From Desulfuromusa sp. (GTDB lineage: Bacteria > Desulfobacterota > Desulfuromonadia > Desulfuromonadales > Geopsychrobacteraceae), in assembly GCA_029933365.1 (NCBI GenBank), contig JAOZOH010000003.1, forward strand, positions 1 through 57,694: 57,694 nt of DNA, in the 5' to 3' direction. Below, piece after piece: positions 18,311 to 27,065 of the stretch. A model generated the notes under the pieces. It searched no databases. It had not been told where the DNA came from and saw only the letters and a program-made list of their open reading frames with translations. Position 1 is the first letter of the stretch; each line of letters starts with the position of its first letter. Made by a program: the position numbers and the translations under genes.

Positions 18311-18314
18311 TTCT

Positions 18315-19322
18315 TTAATATTTTTTCCCAGCTTCTCTGATTTCTTTGACAATGGCTCCCCATTCAGGGTGTTCTTTGAAAACGTCATCATAGACACTTT
18401 GGGTAGCTTTCATCATAGATTCGATGTCTGGATGATAGACCACTTCCATCCCGTGTTCGACAGCCAATTTCAGGTGTTTGTCCTCCCCTTTACGGTAAAC
18501 ACTACGACCATATTCACCGGCTTCAAAAGCAGCTTTTTTGAATGCTTTTTGATCCTTTGCAGCAAGTTTTGAAAAAGTTTCGGGGCTGGTGAGAATCATG
18601 GTGCCAGCCCAGATATGCTGAGTTATGGTGATATATTTTTGAACTTCAGACAGAGACCTGGCAGTGATAACCCAATTAGGGTTGGACTGACCATCAACAA
18701 CACCGGTCGAAAGGGCAGTGTAAAGTTCAGAGTAGGCAATTGGAATGGGATTCGCACCCAGTGCTTTCATGACGGCAACGCGCATTGGAGATTCAATAGT
18801 TCGCATTTGCAATCCCTTGAAATCCTTCACGCTTTTGATGGGGCGCTTGGAGTTGGTAATATTGCTGTTACCATCTACAGAATAAGCCAATCCCATCAAA
18901 CCTGATTTTTTATCCATATCAAGCAGTTTTTCACCAATTGGGCCTTCGATTACAGCATCTAAATGCTTAACGTTTTTAAATAAAAAGGGAAGCTCGAGTA
19001 AATCTACGCGAGAATCAAAAGCGCCGATAGGCCCCATGGTGACCAGACCTATTTCGATAAGTCCGTCTCTGACACCTTCCAGAATTGCACGGTCATCGCC
19101 TAGTTGCCGTTGAGGGAAAATCTTTATTTTGATGCGGCCATCAGTATATTTTTTGACCAGCTCCTGGAATTTTAGAGCTGTAGCTTGATACGGTCCTTCA
19201 GGATCGGGTTTAACACAATGGGCCAGTTTAAAGGTTTGTGCTTGAGCCGTTGGGGCAAGCCATGCCGTACTCACGACTACAGCTAAAAGAATGACCAGAT
19301 AACGCTTTATTGTACGTGCCAT
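18315..19322 (-). CDS. dctP: TRAP transporter substrate-binding protein DctP
   Basis: The 335-aa product has a signal peptide (cleavage after AQA at about residue 28) and DctP features: FKLAHCVKPDPEGPY at the mature N terminus, FPQRQLGDDRAILEGVRDGLIEIG, the Arg-containing KGLQMRTIESPMRV, and NPIPIAYSELYTALSTGVVDGQSNP. It captures the substrate in the periplasm and delivers it to DctQM. Separated from amaB by a terminator-like hairpin, so it probably has its own promoter within 19323-19524. The ligand is not readable; a pipecolate/lysine-type ligand is inferred from amaAB. Confidence 0.92.
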   Translation of the reverse strand: MARTIKRYLVILLAVVVSTAWLAPTAQAQTFKLAHCVKPDPEGPYQATALKFQELVKKYTDGRIKIKIFPQRQLGDDRAILEGVRDGLIEIGLVTMGPIGAFDSRVDLLELPFLFKNVKHLDAVIEGPIGEKLLDMDKKSGLMGLAYSVDGNSNITNSKRPIKSVKDFKGLQMRTIESPMRVAVMKALGANPIPIAYSELYTALSTGVVDGQSNPNWVITARSLSEVQKYITITQHIWAGTMILTSPETFSKLAAKDQKAFKKAAFEAGEYGRSVYRKGEDKHLKLAVEHGMEVVYHPDIESMMKATQSVYDDVFKEHPEWGAIVKEIREAGKKY

Positions 19323-19524
19323 ATCGTTCTCCTCCTCAGTGTTAAGTGTTGTTGAAATGTACCTTATTAATAAACATGGTTTTCCATTTCAAAAAAGTGT
19401 CGAATTCTCCTCCTTTCACAGAGACACATAATCCGGAGTGTTGAAAAGTTTCAAATGAGCCACCCCCACAGCCAGCTATCAAATAATCAAAATAGTAAAA
19501 TTATACGATTCAATAATGCGTATT

Positions 19525-19557
19525 AAAGTGTCGTTTCGCAAAGAGGAACGACACTTT
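19525..19557 (-). terminator. Terminator-like hairpin downstream of amaB
   Basis: AAAGTGTCGTT (19525-19535) pairs with AACGACACTTT (19547-19557), 11 bp with extra loop pairing; on the minus strand it ends in a short T run. It begins eight bases after the amaB stop and suggests that amaA-amaB form a transcript of their own. Confidence 0.6.
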
Positions 19558-19564
19558 GTTTTCT

Positions 19565-21097
19565 CTAAATATCGAATTTTATCCCCTGCGCCAGAGGCAG
19601 AGTTTTTCCATAATTTATTGTGTTAGTCTGCCGGCGCATGTAGCTTTTCCAAGCATCCGAACCCGATTCACGACCGCCACCGGTCTCTTTTTCACCACCG
19701 AATGCCCCGCCGATCTCAGCACCGGAAGTTCCAATATTGACATTAGCGATACCGCAATCAGAACCCGCTGCAGAGAGAAATTCCTCAGCCTCAAGAAGGT
19801 TCTCAGTGAAGATGGCTGAAGAGAGTCCTTGAACAACATCGTTATGCAGTTCAATAGCATTGCTTACGTCACCACTATATTTAATAAGATACAGAATTGG
19901 AGCAAAGGTCTCTTCCTGAACAATTTCATAACTGTTATCAGCTTCAACAACCGCCGGATTAACATAGCAGCCTGACTCATAGCCTTGGCCTTCAAGAATT
20001 TCACCACCCTGTATTACTTTGCCGCCTTCCAGAACCACCTTTTCCAAGGCCAGAGTAAAATCGGTTACGGCCATTTTATCAATCAGAGGGCCAACATGGT
20101 TTTTTTCATCCAACGGATCACCAATCTTCAAACCACGGTATGCGTTGACAATAGTTTCTTTGACCTTGTCATAGATTGATTCGTGAATGATGAGGCGACG
20201 GGTCGAAGTGCAGCGCTGTCCGGCAGTTCCTACCGCACCGAAAACAATGGCAGGGAGTGCCATTTTTAGATCGGCATGAGGAGTCAGGATGATGGCATTA
20301 TTACCACCAAGTTCAAGAATCGATTTACCAAAACGCCTTGAAATAATTTCGGCACCGTGGCGACCAACCTCGATAGATCCAGTGATCGATATCAATGGTA
20401 CACGTTTGTCGTTAAGGAGTTTTTCGCCAATTGAAGAGCCGCGACCAATGACCAGGTTGAACAAGCCTTCAGGAAGATCGTTAGTTTTGATAACCTCTGC
20501 CAATATGTTTTGTACCGCAATAGCAGTCAAAGGAACTTTAGAAGAAGGCTTCCACAAGTTAGTGTCACCACAAACGGTTGCCATCATTGCATTCCATGAC
20601 CAGACAGCGACAGGGAAGTTAAAAGCGCTGATTGTTCCAACAACTCCAAGAGGATGATATTGGTCGTACATTCGGTGCAGATCACGTTCAGATGCCATTG
20701 TATTCCCGTAAAGTTGTCTGGATTGACCAACAGCAAGATCACAGACATCAATCATTTCCTGAACTTCGCCTTTGCCTTCCTGAAGTGATTTACCCATTTC
20801 ATAGGAAACGAGTGTTCCTAATGCGTCTTTATGTTTTCGTAGTTGTAAACCAATTTGGCGGACGATTTCCCCCCGTTTTGGGGCAGGCACCATACGCCAT
20901 TGCTTAAAGGCAGCGTCTGCTTTGCTGACGATTTGATCATAGTCTTGCTCTGAAGCAAGATAAACACTGGCAATGTGCTTACCATCAACAGGGGAAATAA
21001 TCTTCAACTCTCCTTGGTCAGTTGTTTGATTCCACTCAGCCCCAGTTGATGCCCCGAAGTTTTTCTCTTTAATGCCAAGTTCTTTTAAAAATTCCAT
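19565..21097 (-). CDS. amaB: 2-Aminoadipate-semialdehyde (piperideine-6-carboxylate) dehydrogenase, ALDH7 type
   Basis: The product (510 aa) is an aldehyde dehydrogenase of the antiquitin (ALDH7) branch: [28 protein letters not shown]...WKPSSK (151-187), catalytic E262 in LELGGNNA and C296 in [17 protein letters not shown]7/AmaB enzymes oxidise L-2-aminoadipate 6-semialdehyde, the open form of piperideine-6-carboxylate, to L-2-aminoadipate with NAD(P). The ATG at 21097 has GGGAG eight bases upstream; a GTG is at 21106. It follows amaA by about 40 bases, as in Pseudomonas putida where AmaA and AmaB act in sequence. Cytoplasmic. Good confidence in the branch, with the usual caution on substrate. 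Confidence 0.85.
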   Translation of the reverse strand: MEFLKELGIKEKNFGASTGAEWNQTTDQGELKIISPVDGKHIASVYLASEQDYDQIVSKADAAFKQWRMVPAPKRGEIVRQIGLQLRKHKDALGTLVSYEMGKSLQEGKGEVQEMIDVCDLAVGQSRQLYGNTMASERDLHRMYDQYHPLGVVGTISAFNFPVAVWSWNAMMATVCGDTNLWKPSSKVPLTAIAVQNILAEVIKTNDLPEGLFNLVIGRGSSIGEKLLNDKRVPLISITGSIEVGRHGAEIISRRFGKSILELGGNNAIILTPHADLKMALPAIVFGAVGTAGQRCTSTRRLIIHESIYDKVKETIVNAYRGLKIGDPLDEKNHVGPLIDKMAVTDFTLALEKVVLEGGKVIQGGEILEGQGYESGCYVNPAVVEADNSYEIVQEETFAPILYLIKYSGDVSNAIELHNDVVQGLSSAIFTENLLEAEEFLSAAGSDCGIANVNIGTSGAEIGGAFGGEKETGGGRESGSDAWKSYMRRQTNTINYGKTLPLAQGIKFDI

Positions 21098-21138
21098 GGT
21101 GCGCACTCCCTTTGTTTCATAGGTAAAATGATAAAAAG

Positions 21139-22419
21139 TTAAAAACGACGCTGGGCGAAGTGGTATAGTCGCGCTCCAACCTCATAATAAAGTCCACGCA
21201 CTACTCTGGTAGAAATATCCTCCTGCTGAGTTATTGGCAGAGGAATGTCTTCTGCTGATTCCGTTTGGGTATATTCTGCCAGAAGCTTACCAAACAGGGT
21301 GCCAGGGCCAATGCCACGACCATTGTAGCTGGTTACGGTGATCATCCCTTTGTCAAAAACATGGAATTTAGGAATACTGTCGGTTGTCATCCTGATAATG
21401 CCATCCCAAGCATGTTCCAGTTCGATAGGACCAACCTGAGGAAATACCTTTTTCACGGAGCGCAAGGCCCAGTTTTTATGTAAATTATAAGCACCATTTC
21501 TTGCTTGACCAACACTCCCGACAATAAGACGACCATCACGATCAAGTTTGTACGAGGAAAGAATCAAATTGGTATCCCATGCCGGTTGGCCACCGGGTAG
21601 AATAGTTTTACGAATGGCTTCAGGGAGAGGGGGAGTAGCAAACTGAAAATAATTGAATGGCACCATCGAGTGCTTCTGATCCTTAAAAGCATAGTCAGGG
21701 TATCCTTGTGTTGCCAGAATAACCCACTTAGCTTCGATACTCCCGCCAGGAGTTTTTAGCCGCCAGACGTCACCATTTCGCTTGCACGACATGACCGGAG
21801 AATTTACATATAGCTTTGCTCCTGCTTTGCTGGATGCATTGGCCAAACCATAAGCATAAGCCAAAGGTTGAATCTGCCCAGCCCGCTTATCTAATAATGC
21901 GCCATAGAAGACATCGCTCCCAATCATTGGCGCAGCAACATCACGGCTCAACAGGGTAACTGGCGCATTGCGTCGTTTCCATTGTTCTTCCCGCTGCTGC
22001 AAGGCCTTAAGGCCAGCTGGAGAGTCTGCGCAATGAAGAGTTCCTTTACGGGAGGAATCACATTCAATTTCATACTTGTCTATCATCTCAAAGACCAGAT
22101 CAGGAGAAGCCCCTAAGACCTCCATAAGCCGCTCTCCATACTCCGAACCCATTTTGTCTACAACCTCATCAGGTTTAAGCCACAGCCCCGCATTAACCAG
22201 GCCAACATTACGACCTGAACCACCGTAACCGATACTTTTTGCTTCAAGTAAGGTGACATCCGTTCCTGCTTCTGCTAAATGCAATGCGGCTGATAGACCG
22301 GTATAGCCCCCACCAATTACGGCAACATCCGTTTTATGTTCACCTTCGATGGGAAGCAATGCTGGATGTGGTGGGGCAGTCACAGTCCACAATCCGTGGG
22401 TTGCTGTTGAATTATTCAT
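21139..22419 (-). CDS. amaA: FAD-dependent L-pipecolate oxidase (AmaA-like)
   Basis: The 426-aa product is a DAO-type flavoprotein: FAD-binding [21 protein letters not shown] (33-53), [14 protein letters not shown], and a C-terminal [20 protein letters not shown] flavin motif. Similarity in layout and pairing with an ALDH7 gene point to AmaA, which oxidises L-pipecolate to piperideine-6-carboxylate and passes electrons to the respiratory chain. GGAGA lies before the ATG. A canonical promoter and a paired-arm operator lie upstream (22484-22549). The alternative is a D-amino acid or D-hydroxyproline dehydrogenase, but the expected DapA-type deaminase of the hydroxyproline route is absent. Confidence 0.75.
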   Translation of the reverse strand: MNNSTATHGLWTVTAPPHPALLPIEGEHKTDVAVIGGGYTGLSAALHLAEAGTDVTLLEAKSIGYGGSGRNVGLVNAGLWLKPDEVVDKMGSEYGERLMEVLGASPDLVFEMIDKYEIECDSSRKGTLHCADSPAGLKALQQREEQWKRRNAPVTLLSRDVAAPMIGSDVFYGALLDKRAGQIQPLAYAYGLANASSKAGAKLYVNSPVMSCKRNGDVWRLKTPGGSIEAKWVILATQGYPDYAFKDQKHSMVPFNYFQFATPPLPEAIRKTILPGGQPAWDTNLILSSYKLDRDGRLIVGSVGQARNGAYNLHKNWALRSVKKVFPQVGPIELEHAWDGIIRMTTDSIPKFHVFDKGMITVTSYNGRGIGPGTLFGKLLAEYTQTESAEDIPLPITQQEDISTRVVRGLYYEVGARLYHFAQRRF

Positions 22420-22483
22420 ATCAGGTCTCCATTATCTCCATGTTGTTTGCCTACTATGCTAGCATTAATATCTAACTGAAATA

Positions 22484-22549
22484 TCAGTAGTATATAAAGT
22501 TAAACACATGTAGTATTTATAAATATACTGCTGAAATTTTCAATGTCAA
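22484..22549 (-). promoter_or_regulatory. amaA promoter with overlapping paired-arm operator
   Basis: On the minus strand TTGACA (22549-22544), a 16-base spacer, and TATATT (22527-22522) make a near-consensus promoter. TCAGTAGTATAT (22484-22495) and ATATACTGCTGA (22523-22534) form a 12-bp inverted repeat with one mismatch, 27 bases apart; one arm overlies the -10 box. A dimeric regulator bound here would govern amaAB and possibly the divergent aminotransferase gene. The rest of the 345-base gap 22420-22764 shows nothing else I can name. Confidence 0.6.
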
Positions 22550-22764
22550 GTTTTTTTATAACAGTTTTATGAATAATTCTGGTAGCTGTTTTTATCAGGA
22601 TTTATGGGAGTATTCAGTCATTCAAAAAAGTCATCAACTCATGTTTTTAAGTCGTTTTACAAACAGATTTTCTTCTCGCTATACTCTCCAAAGCTAAAAT
22701 GTAAGTCAGACAAAAATCATTGAAACGACTAGAGTAGTATCGAGATTTGTAAGGAGAACGGGTA

Positions 22765-24111
22765 ATGTTAAAAGGGACTGAATTGATTAATATTGGCGCT
22801 GAGCAGGGGAAGATCACCAAAGTATTACTCAATAAGAGGCAGCAATATGTTTCGAGAGGGATTTCCAATCTTGCCCCTATCTTCATTGAAAGCGCCAAAG
22901 GGGCTGTGGTCAGGGATATTGACGGCAACGTCTATATCGATTGTTACGGTGGCATCGGTGTCTTAAATGCCGGGCACTGTCCAGATCATGTTATCGATGC
23001 GATCAAGACCCAGGCAGAGAAACTATTACACTCCTGTTTCAGCGTTTCTATGTACGATTCCTATGTGGAACTGGCAGAAAAACTGGCTAATATTTCCCCT
23101 GGAGACAAACCAAAAAAAGTCGCACTTTTCAATAGTGGTGCGGAAGCTGTAGAAAATGCAGTTAAAATCGCCAAAGCTCATACCAAAAAATCAGGACTTA
23201 TTGCTTTTAGCGGAGGGTATCATGGCCGGACTCTGTTGACCTTGACTCTGACCAGTAAAGTCAAGCCGTACAAGGCAGGTTTTGGTCCTTTTGCGCCCGA
23301 GGTGTATAAGGCTCCATACGCTTATTGTTACCGTTGTCCCTATCAATCAACTTATCCTGAATGCGGGATGCATTGCCTGGAAAATTTTGAACACTTCTTT
23401 GTCAGTGAGATTGATCCTGGCGATATTGCCGCTATGATTATCGAACCGGTGCAGGGTGAAGGTGGTTTTGTCGTCCCGCCGAAAGAATTTCTTCCCGGTC
23501 TTAAAACCATTTGTGAAAAACATGATATTGTTTTTATTGCTGATGAAATTCAATCAGGTTTTTCCCGAACCGGTAAAATGTTTGCCAGTGAGCATTTTGA
23601 TGTTGTTCCTGATCTGATGACGGTGGCTAAATCGATTGCAGCAGGATTGCCGTTAAGTGCCGTTATCGGGCAGCAGGAAATTATGGATGCGCCAACCGCC
23701 GGACAGATTGGGACGACTTATGGTGGAAATCCGGTAGCATGTGCTGCGGCTTTGGCAACTATCGAAATGAATGAACAGGAAGATTTCTCCACCCGGGCCG
23801 AAGTCATTGGCAGAACAATAACCACCACGATGAAAGAGTTGCAGCAACGGTTTCCACAGCTTGGTGATATCCGCTCCCTGGGTGCTATGGTTGCTGTAGA
23901 ATTTGTCAAAAGTCCTGAAACCAAAGTTCCGGATAAGGACGCTGTGACGGCAATTATTAAGGCTTGTTTCAAACGTGGCCTGCTGGTGATCAGCGCAGGT
24001 CTGTTTGGCAACGTGATCCGCTTTCTGCCTCCATTGGTGATGACTGATGCTCAGCTTGATCAGGCAATGTCCATTTTTACTGAAGCGGTTACTGAAGTTT
24101 TTGAAAAATAG
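22765..24111 (+). CDS. Class III PLP aminotransferase (GabT/lysine-aminotransferase-like)
   Basis: The 448-aa product has the fold-type I class III signatures: FNSGAEAVENAVKIAK, GGYHGRT, IIEPVQGEGG, IADEIQSGFSRTG, PLP Lys K289 in VAKSIAAGLPL, and GTTYGGNPVACAA. It also has a Cys pattern (YCYRCPY...YPECGMHC, near 188-206) found in a subset of bacterial and archaeal class III enzymes. Class III members move amino groups between omega-amino acids and 2-oxoglutarate; some act on lysine or 2-aminoadipate-type substrates. AAGGAG precedes the ATG. It starts the plus-strand citrate-lyase gene group and is divergent from amaA, so it could deaminate 2-aminoadipate or lysine for that pathway. Exact substrate unknown. 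Confidence 0.85.
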   Translation: MLKGTELINIGAEQGKITKVLLNKRQQYVSRGISNLAPIFIESAKGAVVRDIDGNVYIDCYGGIGVLNAGHCPDHVIDAIKTQAEKLLHSCFSVSMYDSYVELAEKLANISPGDKPKKVALFNSGAEAVENAVKIAKAHTKKSGLIAFSGGYHGRTLLTLTLTSKVKPYKAGFGPFAPEVYKAPYAYCYRCPYQSTYPECGMHCLENFEHFFVSEIDPGDIAAMIIEPVQGEGGFVVPPKEFLPGLKTICEKHDIVFIADEIQSGFSRTGKMFASEHFDVVPDLMTVAKSIAAGLPLSAVIGQQEIMDAPTAGQIGTTYGGNPVACAAALATIEMNEQEDFSTRAEVIGRTITTTMKELQQRFPQLGDIRSLGAMVAVEFVKSPETKVPDKDAVTAIIKACFKRGLLVISAGLFGNVIRFLPPLVMTDAQLDQAMSIFTEAVTEVFEK

Positions 24112-24155
24112 CCCAATTTGTAATTTGATAGATTGATGGTTGACAAGGAGAGTCT

Positions 24156-25370
24156 ATGAGTAAAAAAGCAACCGCTGGTACCCGGGGTAAGAGTGCCGGA
24201 TCAGACTGTTTTGTTGAACTGGAACTGACCGATACGGGGGGAATTCAGCTCAATTTGAAGAGTAAAGTGAAGTCTCTGTTCGGGGCTAAAATAGAGTCAC
24301 TTTGCCTTGAGGTTTTACAATATTTTGAAATTGAAAATGCCAGAATATCTATAGAGGACAACGGAGCTTTAGATCATGTTATTGCTGCACGGGTTGAAGC
24401 TGCAATCAGAAAGTTGATCGAAACTGATAAGGAGTTTTTACTAGATATTCTCCCACAGAATCTGACTGTCACCGCGCAGGATAAAAAACGTCGCTCGCGT
24501 CTCTATCTACCGGGTAACGCGCCGAAACTTTCTTTAAATGCCGGTGTTTTTGGTGCAGACGGCATCATCCTTGATTTGGAAGATTCTGTTGCGGTAGATA
24601 AAAAATTCGAAGCGGCCATTCTGGTGAGGAATACCCTGCGAGCGACCGATTTTTATGGTGCCGAGCGGATGGTGCGGATCAATCAGGGAGCAAAAGGGCT
24701 AGCCGATCTCGACTTTGTCATTCCCCATTCTGTCAATCTGATTCTTGTTCCTAAATGTGAAAATGCCGGGCAACTTCAGGCTATTAACCTAAAAATAAAA
24801 CAACTTCAGACGGATAATAATATCTCCAATCCGGTTCACCTCATGCCGATCCTTGAGAGTGCCAAAGGGGTGCTGAATGCGTTGGAAATTGCTTCTACAG
24901 ATAAAGTTGTTGCTCTGGCCATCGGTCTTGAGGATTACACCGCTGATCTCGGGGTGCAACGAACTGAAGAGGGGACGGAATCCTTCTTTGCCCGCTGTCA
25001 ACTGGTCAATGCAGCGACCGCAGCTGGAATTCAGGCAATAGATTCGGTTTTCTCCGATGTTTCTGATATGGAAAAATTGCAGCAGAATGTTCTACGTTCA
25101 AAGGCTCTTGGTTTTGATGGGATGGGCTGTATTCATCCCCGCCAGATCAAGGTTGTTCATGATAACTATGCGCCAAATGATGCTGAAATTGAATCTGCCA
25201 AGAAAATTGTCAATGCTTTTCATGTCGCCAGTGAACAAGGGCTTGGGGTCGTCTCTCTTGGTTCTAAAATGATTGATCCACCCGTAGTTAAACGTGCTCA
25301 GACAACAATTGATATGGCAATTGATGTTGGTAAGTTAGTAGCGAACTGGAGGGATGACTATGTCTCTTGA
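24156..25370 (+). CDS. citE: CitD-CitE fusion: acyl-carrier and beta (lyase) subunit of a citrate-lyase-type enzyme
   Basis: The 404-aa product is two subunits in one. Residues 1-90 match CitD: ATAGTRGKSAGSDCFVEL, with the prosthetic-group Ser just before Asp (S16), and IEDNGALDHVIAARVEAAI. Residues about 108-395 match CitE: RSRLYLPGNAPKLSLNAGVFGADGIILDLEDSVA, then LMPILESAKGVLNA, AIGLEDYTADLG and GFDGMGCIHPRQI. CitE cleaves the acyl-carrier-bound citryl or similar thioester in a Mg-dependent retro-Claisen step. In most organisms CitD and CitE are separate. CitD needs a 2'-(5''-phosphoribosyl)-3'-dephospho-CoA group, so CitC/CitX/CitG must be encoded elsewhere. The stop overlaps the citF start. 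AAGGAGAG lies before the ATG. Confidence 0.85.
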   Translation: MSKKATAGTRGKSAGSDCFVELELTDTGGIQLNLKSKVKSLFGAKIESLCLEVLQYFEIENARISIEDNGALDHVIAARVEAAIRKLIETDKEFLLDILPQNLTVTAQDKKRRSRLYLPGNAPKLSLNAGVFGADGIILDLEDSVAVDKKFEAAILVRNTLRATDFYGAERMVRINQGAKGLADLDFVIPHSVNLILVPKCENAGQLQAINLKIKQLQTDNNISNPVHLMPILESAKGVLNALEIASTDKVVALAIGLEDYTADLGVQRTEEGTESFFARCQLVNAATAAGIQAIDSVFSDVSDMEKLQQNVLRSKALGFDGMGCIHPRQIKVVHDNYAPNDAEIESAKKIVNAFHVASEQGLGVVSLGSKMIDPPVVKRAQTTIDMAIDVGKLVANWRDDYVS

Positions 25371-26925
25371 ATTAGTAAAAAATGCTGTTGGGAGAATGGT
25401 TCCAACCGAAATTAATGGTAAGCCTGTCGTCCCTTTCAAGGGGGTCGGTGGTTATAAACCTGAGAGTAAGAAGCATGCGACCAGAATATCGAGTTGCGCA
25501 GACTTTCCTCTGGATGGGGACAAGCAAGTTGCGGATCTGAAAACAGCCCTGATCAATGCCGGACTGAAAGATGGCATGACTATTTCCAGTCATCATCACT
25601 TTCGCAATGGGGATCTAATTGCGGTCGAAATCTTCAAAATTGCACAGGAACTTGGGGTTAAAGATCTGGTCTGGTTTCCCTCAGCGGCTTTTCCCTGTCA
25701 GGAATCAATTATTGAGCAGCTTGAAAACGGAACCATCCACCACATTGAAGGGAGTCTGAACGGCCCTCTCGGTGAATTCGTTTCTCAGGGAAAAATGGCT
25801 GGAACCGGAGTTCTCCGTTCTCACGGCGGCCGCTATCAGGCGGTTCAAGATGGTGAAGTACAGATTGATATTGCCGTGATTGCCGCACCAACTGCCGATT
25901 CTTTTGGCAATGCCAACGGTGTCGATGGCTCGTCTGCCTGCGGTCTGCTCGGGTTTGCTCTGGCCGATTCTGAGTATGCCGACAAAGTGATTGTGGTGAC
26001 CGACAATCTGATTCCGTTTCCTTGCGTCCCCTGGCAGATTCAGGGTAATCATGTCGATTATGTGGTTGAAGTGGAGCAGGTTGGTATCCCGGAAAAAATT
26101 GTGTCGGGGACAACCAAGGTCACCAAAAGTCCCGATCGGCTGCATATCGCTGATTTAACTGCTCAATTCTGCGAAGAAGCTGGCTTGATCCAGGACGGTT
26201 TTTCTTTTCAGGCCGGTGCTGGTGGAACCTCCCTCTCAATCGGTAATTTCTTCGGTGAAATTATGCGCCGTAAAGGGATTAAAGCCCGTTTTGCCCGTGG
26301 TGGCAGCAATAAATATCTGGTTGAAATGCATGAAGAGGGGTTGATTGATTATATCCTCGATGGGCAGACCTTCGATCTGGATGGCATTCGTTCCCTCCGA
26401 CAGAACCCTCACCATGTCACCACCAGTCCATTTACCAGTTACAACTATCATGGTAAGGGGAACTTTGCCGGATTGGTCGATATTGTCATTCTCGGAGCAA
26501 CCGAGGTTGATCTCAATTTCAACGCCAATGTTGTGACTCACTCAGACGGGAAGCTTCTTCATGGTATTGGAGGTTGGCAGAACTGTCTGTTTGGCAAAAA
26601 TGTCATCCTTCCGGTTCCACTGTTCCGTAACCGGATTCCGATCATTTGTGACGAAGTGACTACTATTTGTGGGCCAGGGGAGCTGATCGATATTATTGTC
26701 ACCGAGCGGGGGATTGCGATCAATCCACTCCGCACCGATCTGCTGGAAAAGATGAAAGATTCCCGACTACCGATCAAAACGATTCAGGAGCTTAAAGATG
26801 AAGCTGAAAGAATCTGTGGTGTTCCTGCTAAACCTGAATTTACTGATGAAATTATTTCCGCAGTAAAATGGGTTGATGGCACCCTGATTGATGTTGTCAG
26901 AAAAGTTGCTGGCATCGCAAAATAA
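25360..26925 (+). CDS. citF: CitF-type alpha subunit (acyl transferase) of a citrate-lyase-type enzyme
   Basis: The product (521 aa) matches citrate lyase alpha across its length: FKGVGGYKPESKKHATRISSC, LKDGMTISSHHHFRNGD, HIEGSLNGPLGEFVSQGKM, VRSHGGR-like LRSHGGRYQAV, AAPTADSFGNANG, SFQAGAGGTSL, ICDEVTTICGPGELIDIIVTERGIAINP. CitF moves the carrier from acetate to the tricarboxylate, giving free acetate. Start ATG 25360 is set by GGAGGG (25348-25353); the ATG at 25354 is too close to it. It overlaps the CitDE gene by 11 bases. Close family members act on citrate or citramalate; here I infer homocitrate from the neighbouring genes. The substrate could still be citrate. Confidence 0.88.
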   Translation: MSLELVKNAVGRMVPTEINGKPVVPFKGVGGYKPESKKHATRISSCADFPLDGDKQVADLKTALINAGLKDGMTISSHHHFRNGDLIAVEIFKIAQELGVKDLVWFPSAAFPCQESIIEQLENGTIHHIEGSLNGPLGEFVSQGKMAGTGVLRSHGGRYQAVQDGEVQIDIAVIAAPTADSFGNANGVDGSSACGLLGFALADSEYADKVIVVTDNLIPFPCVPWQIQGNHVDYVVEVEQVGIPEKIVSGTTKVTKSPDRLHIADLTAQFCEEAGLIQDGFSFQAGAGGTSLSIGNFFGEIMRRKGIKARFARGGSNKYLVEMHEEGLIDYILDGQTFDLDGIRSLRQNPHHVTTSPFTSYNYHGKGNFAGLVDIVILGATEVDLNFNANVVTHSDGKLLHGIGGWQNCLFGKNVILPVPLFRNRIPIICDEVTTICGPGELIDIIVTERGIAINPLRTDLLEKMKDSRLPIKTIQELKDEAERICGVPAKPEFTDEIISAVKWVDGTLIDVVRKVAGIAK

Positions 26926-27030
26926 TTCGCTCTACGGCGTTGTAGTGGTTTTTCAAAACCTTGACATACGATGTATGCCTTCGCCTTTGAAAAACCACTC
27001 TGCCTTGTAGAATAAATTTTTTGCTTAACC
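26926..27030. repeat. Palindromic repeat, copy 1 of 2
   Basis: AGTGGTTTTTCAAA (26944-26957) pairs perfectly with TTTGAAAAACCACT (26986-26999), with a small inner stem CATAC/GTATG. Flanked by CTACGGCGTTGT and GCCTTGTAGAATAAA. A second diverged copy of the whole unit lies at 28262-28372, between the next two genes. Noncoding. Confidence 0.7.
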
Positions 27031-27065
27031 AGCAAACATAACTAATCAAAAAGGAGAACAGGACA

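Noticed and set aside
13486..22419. Hydroxyproline degradation as the main function of the minus-strand operon
   Set aside because: The racemase, FAD oxidase and aldehyde dehydrogenase could fit, but the aldehyde dehydrogenase is of the ALDH7 (aminoadipate semialdehyde) branch, and the DapA-type deaminase that the hydroxyproline route needs is missing. Kept as an alternative for the racemase only.
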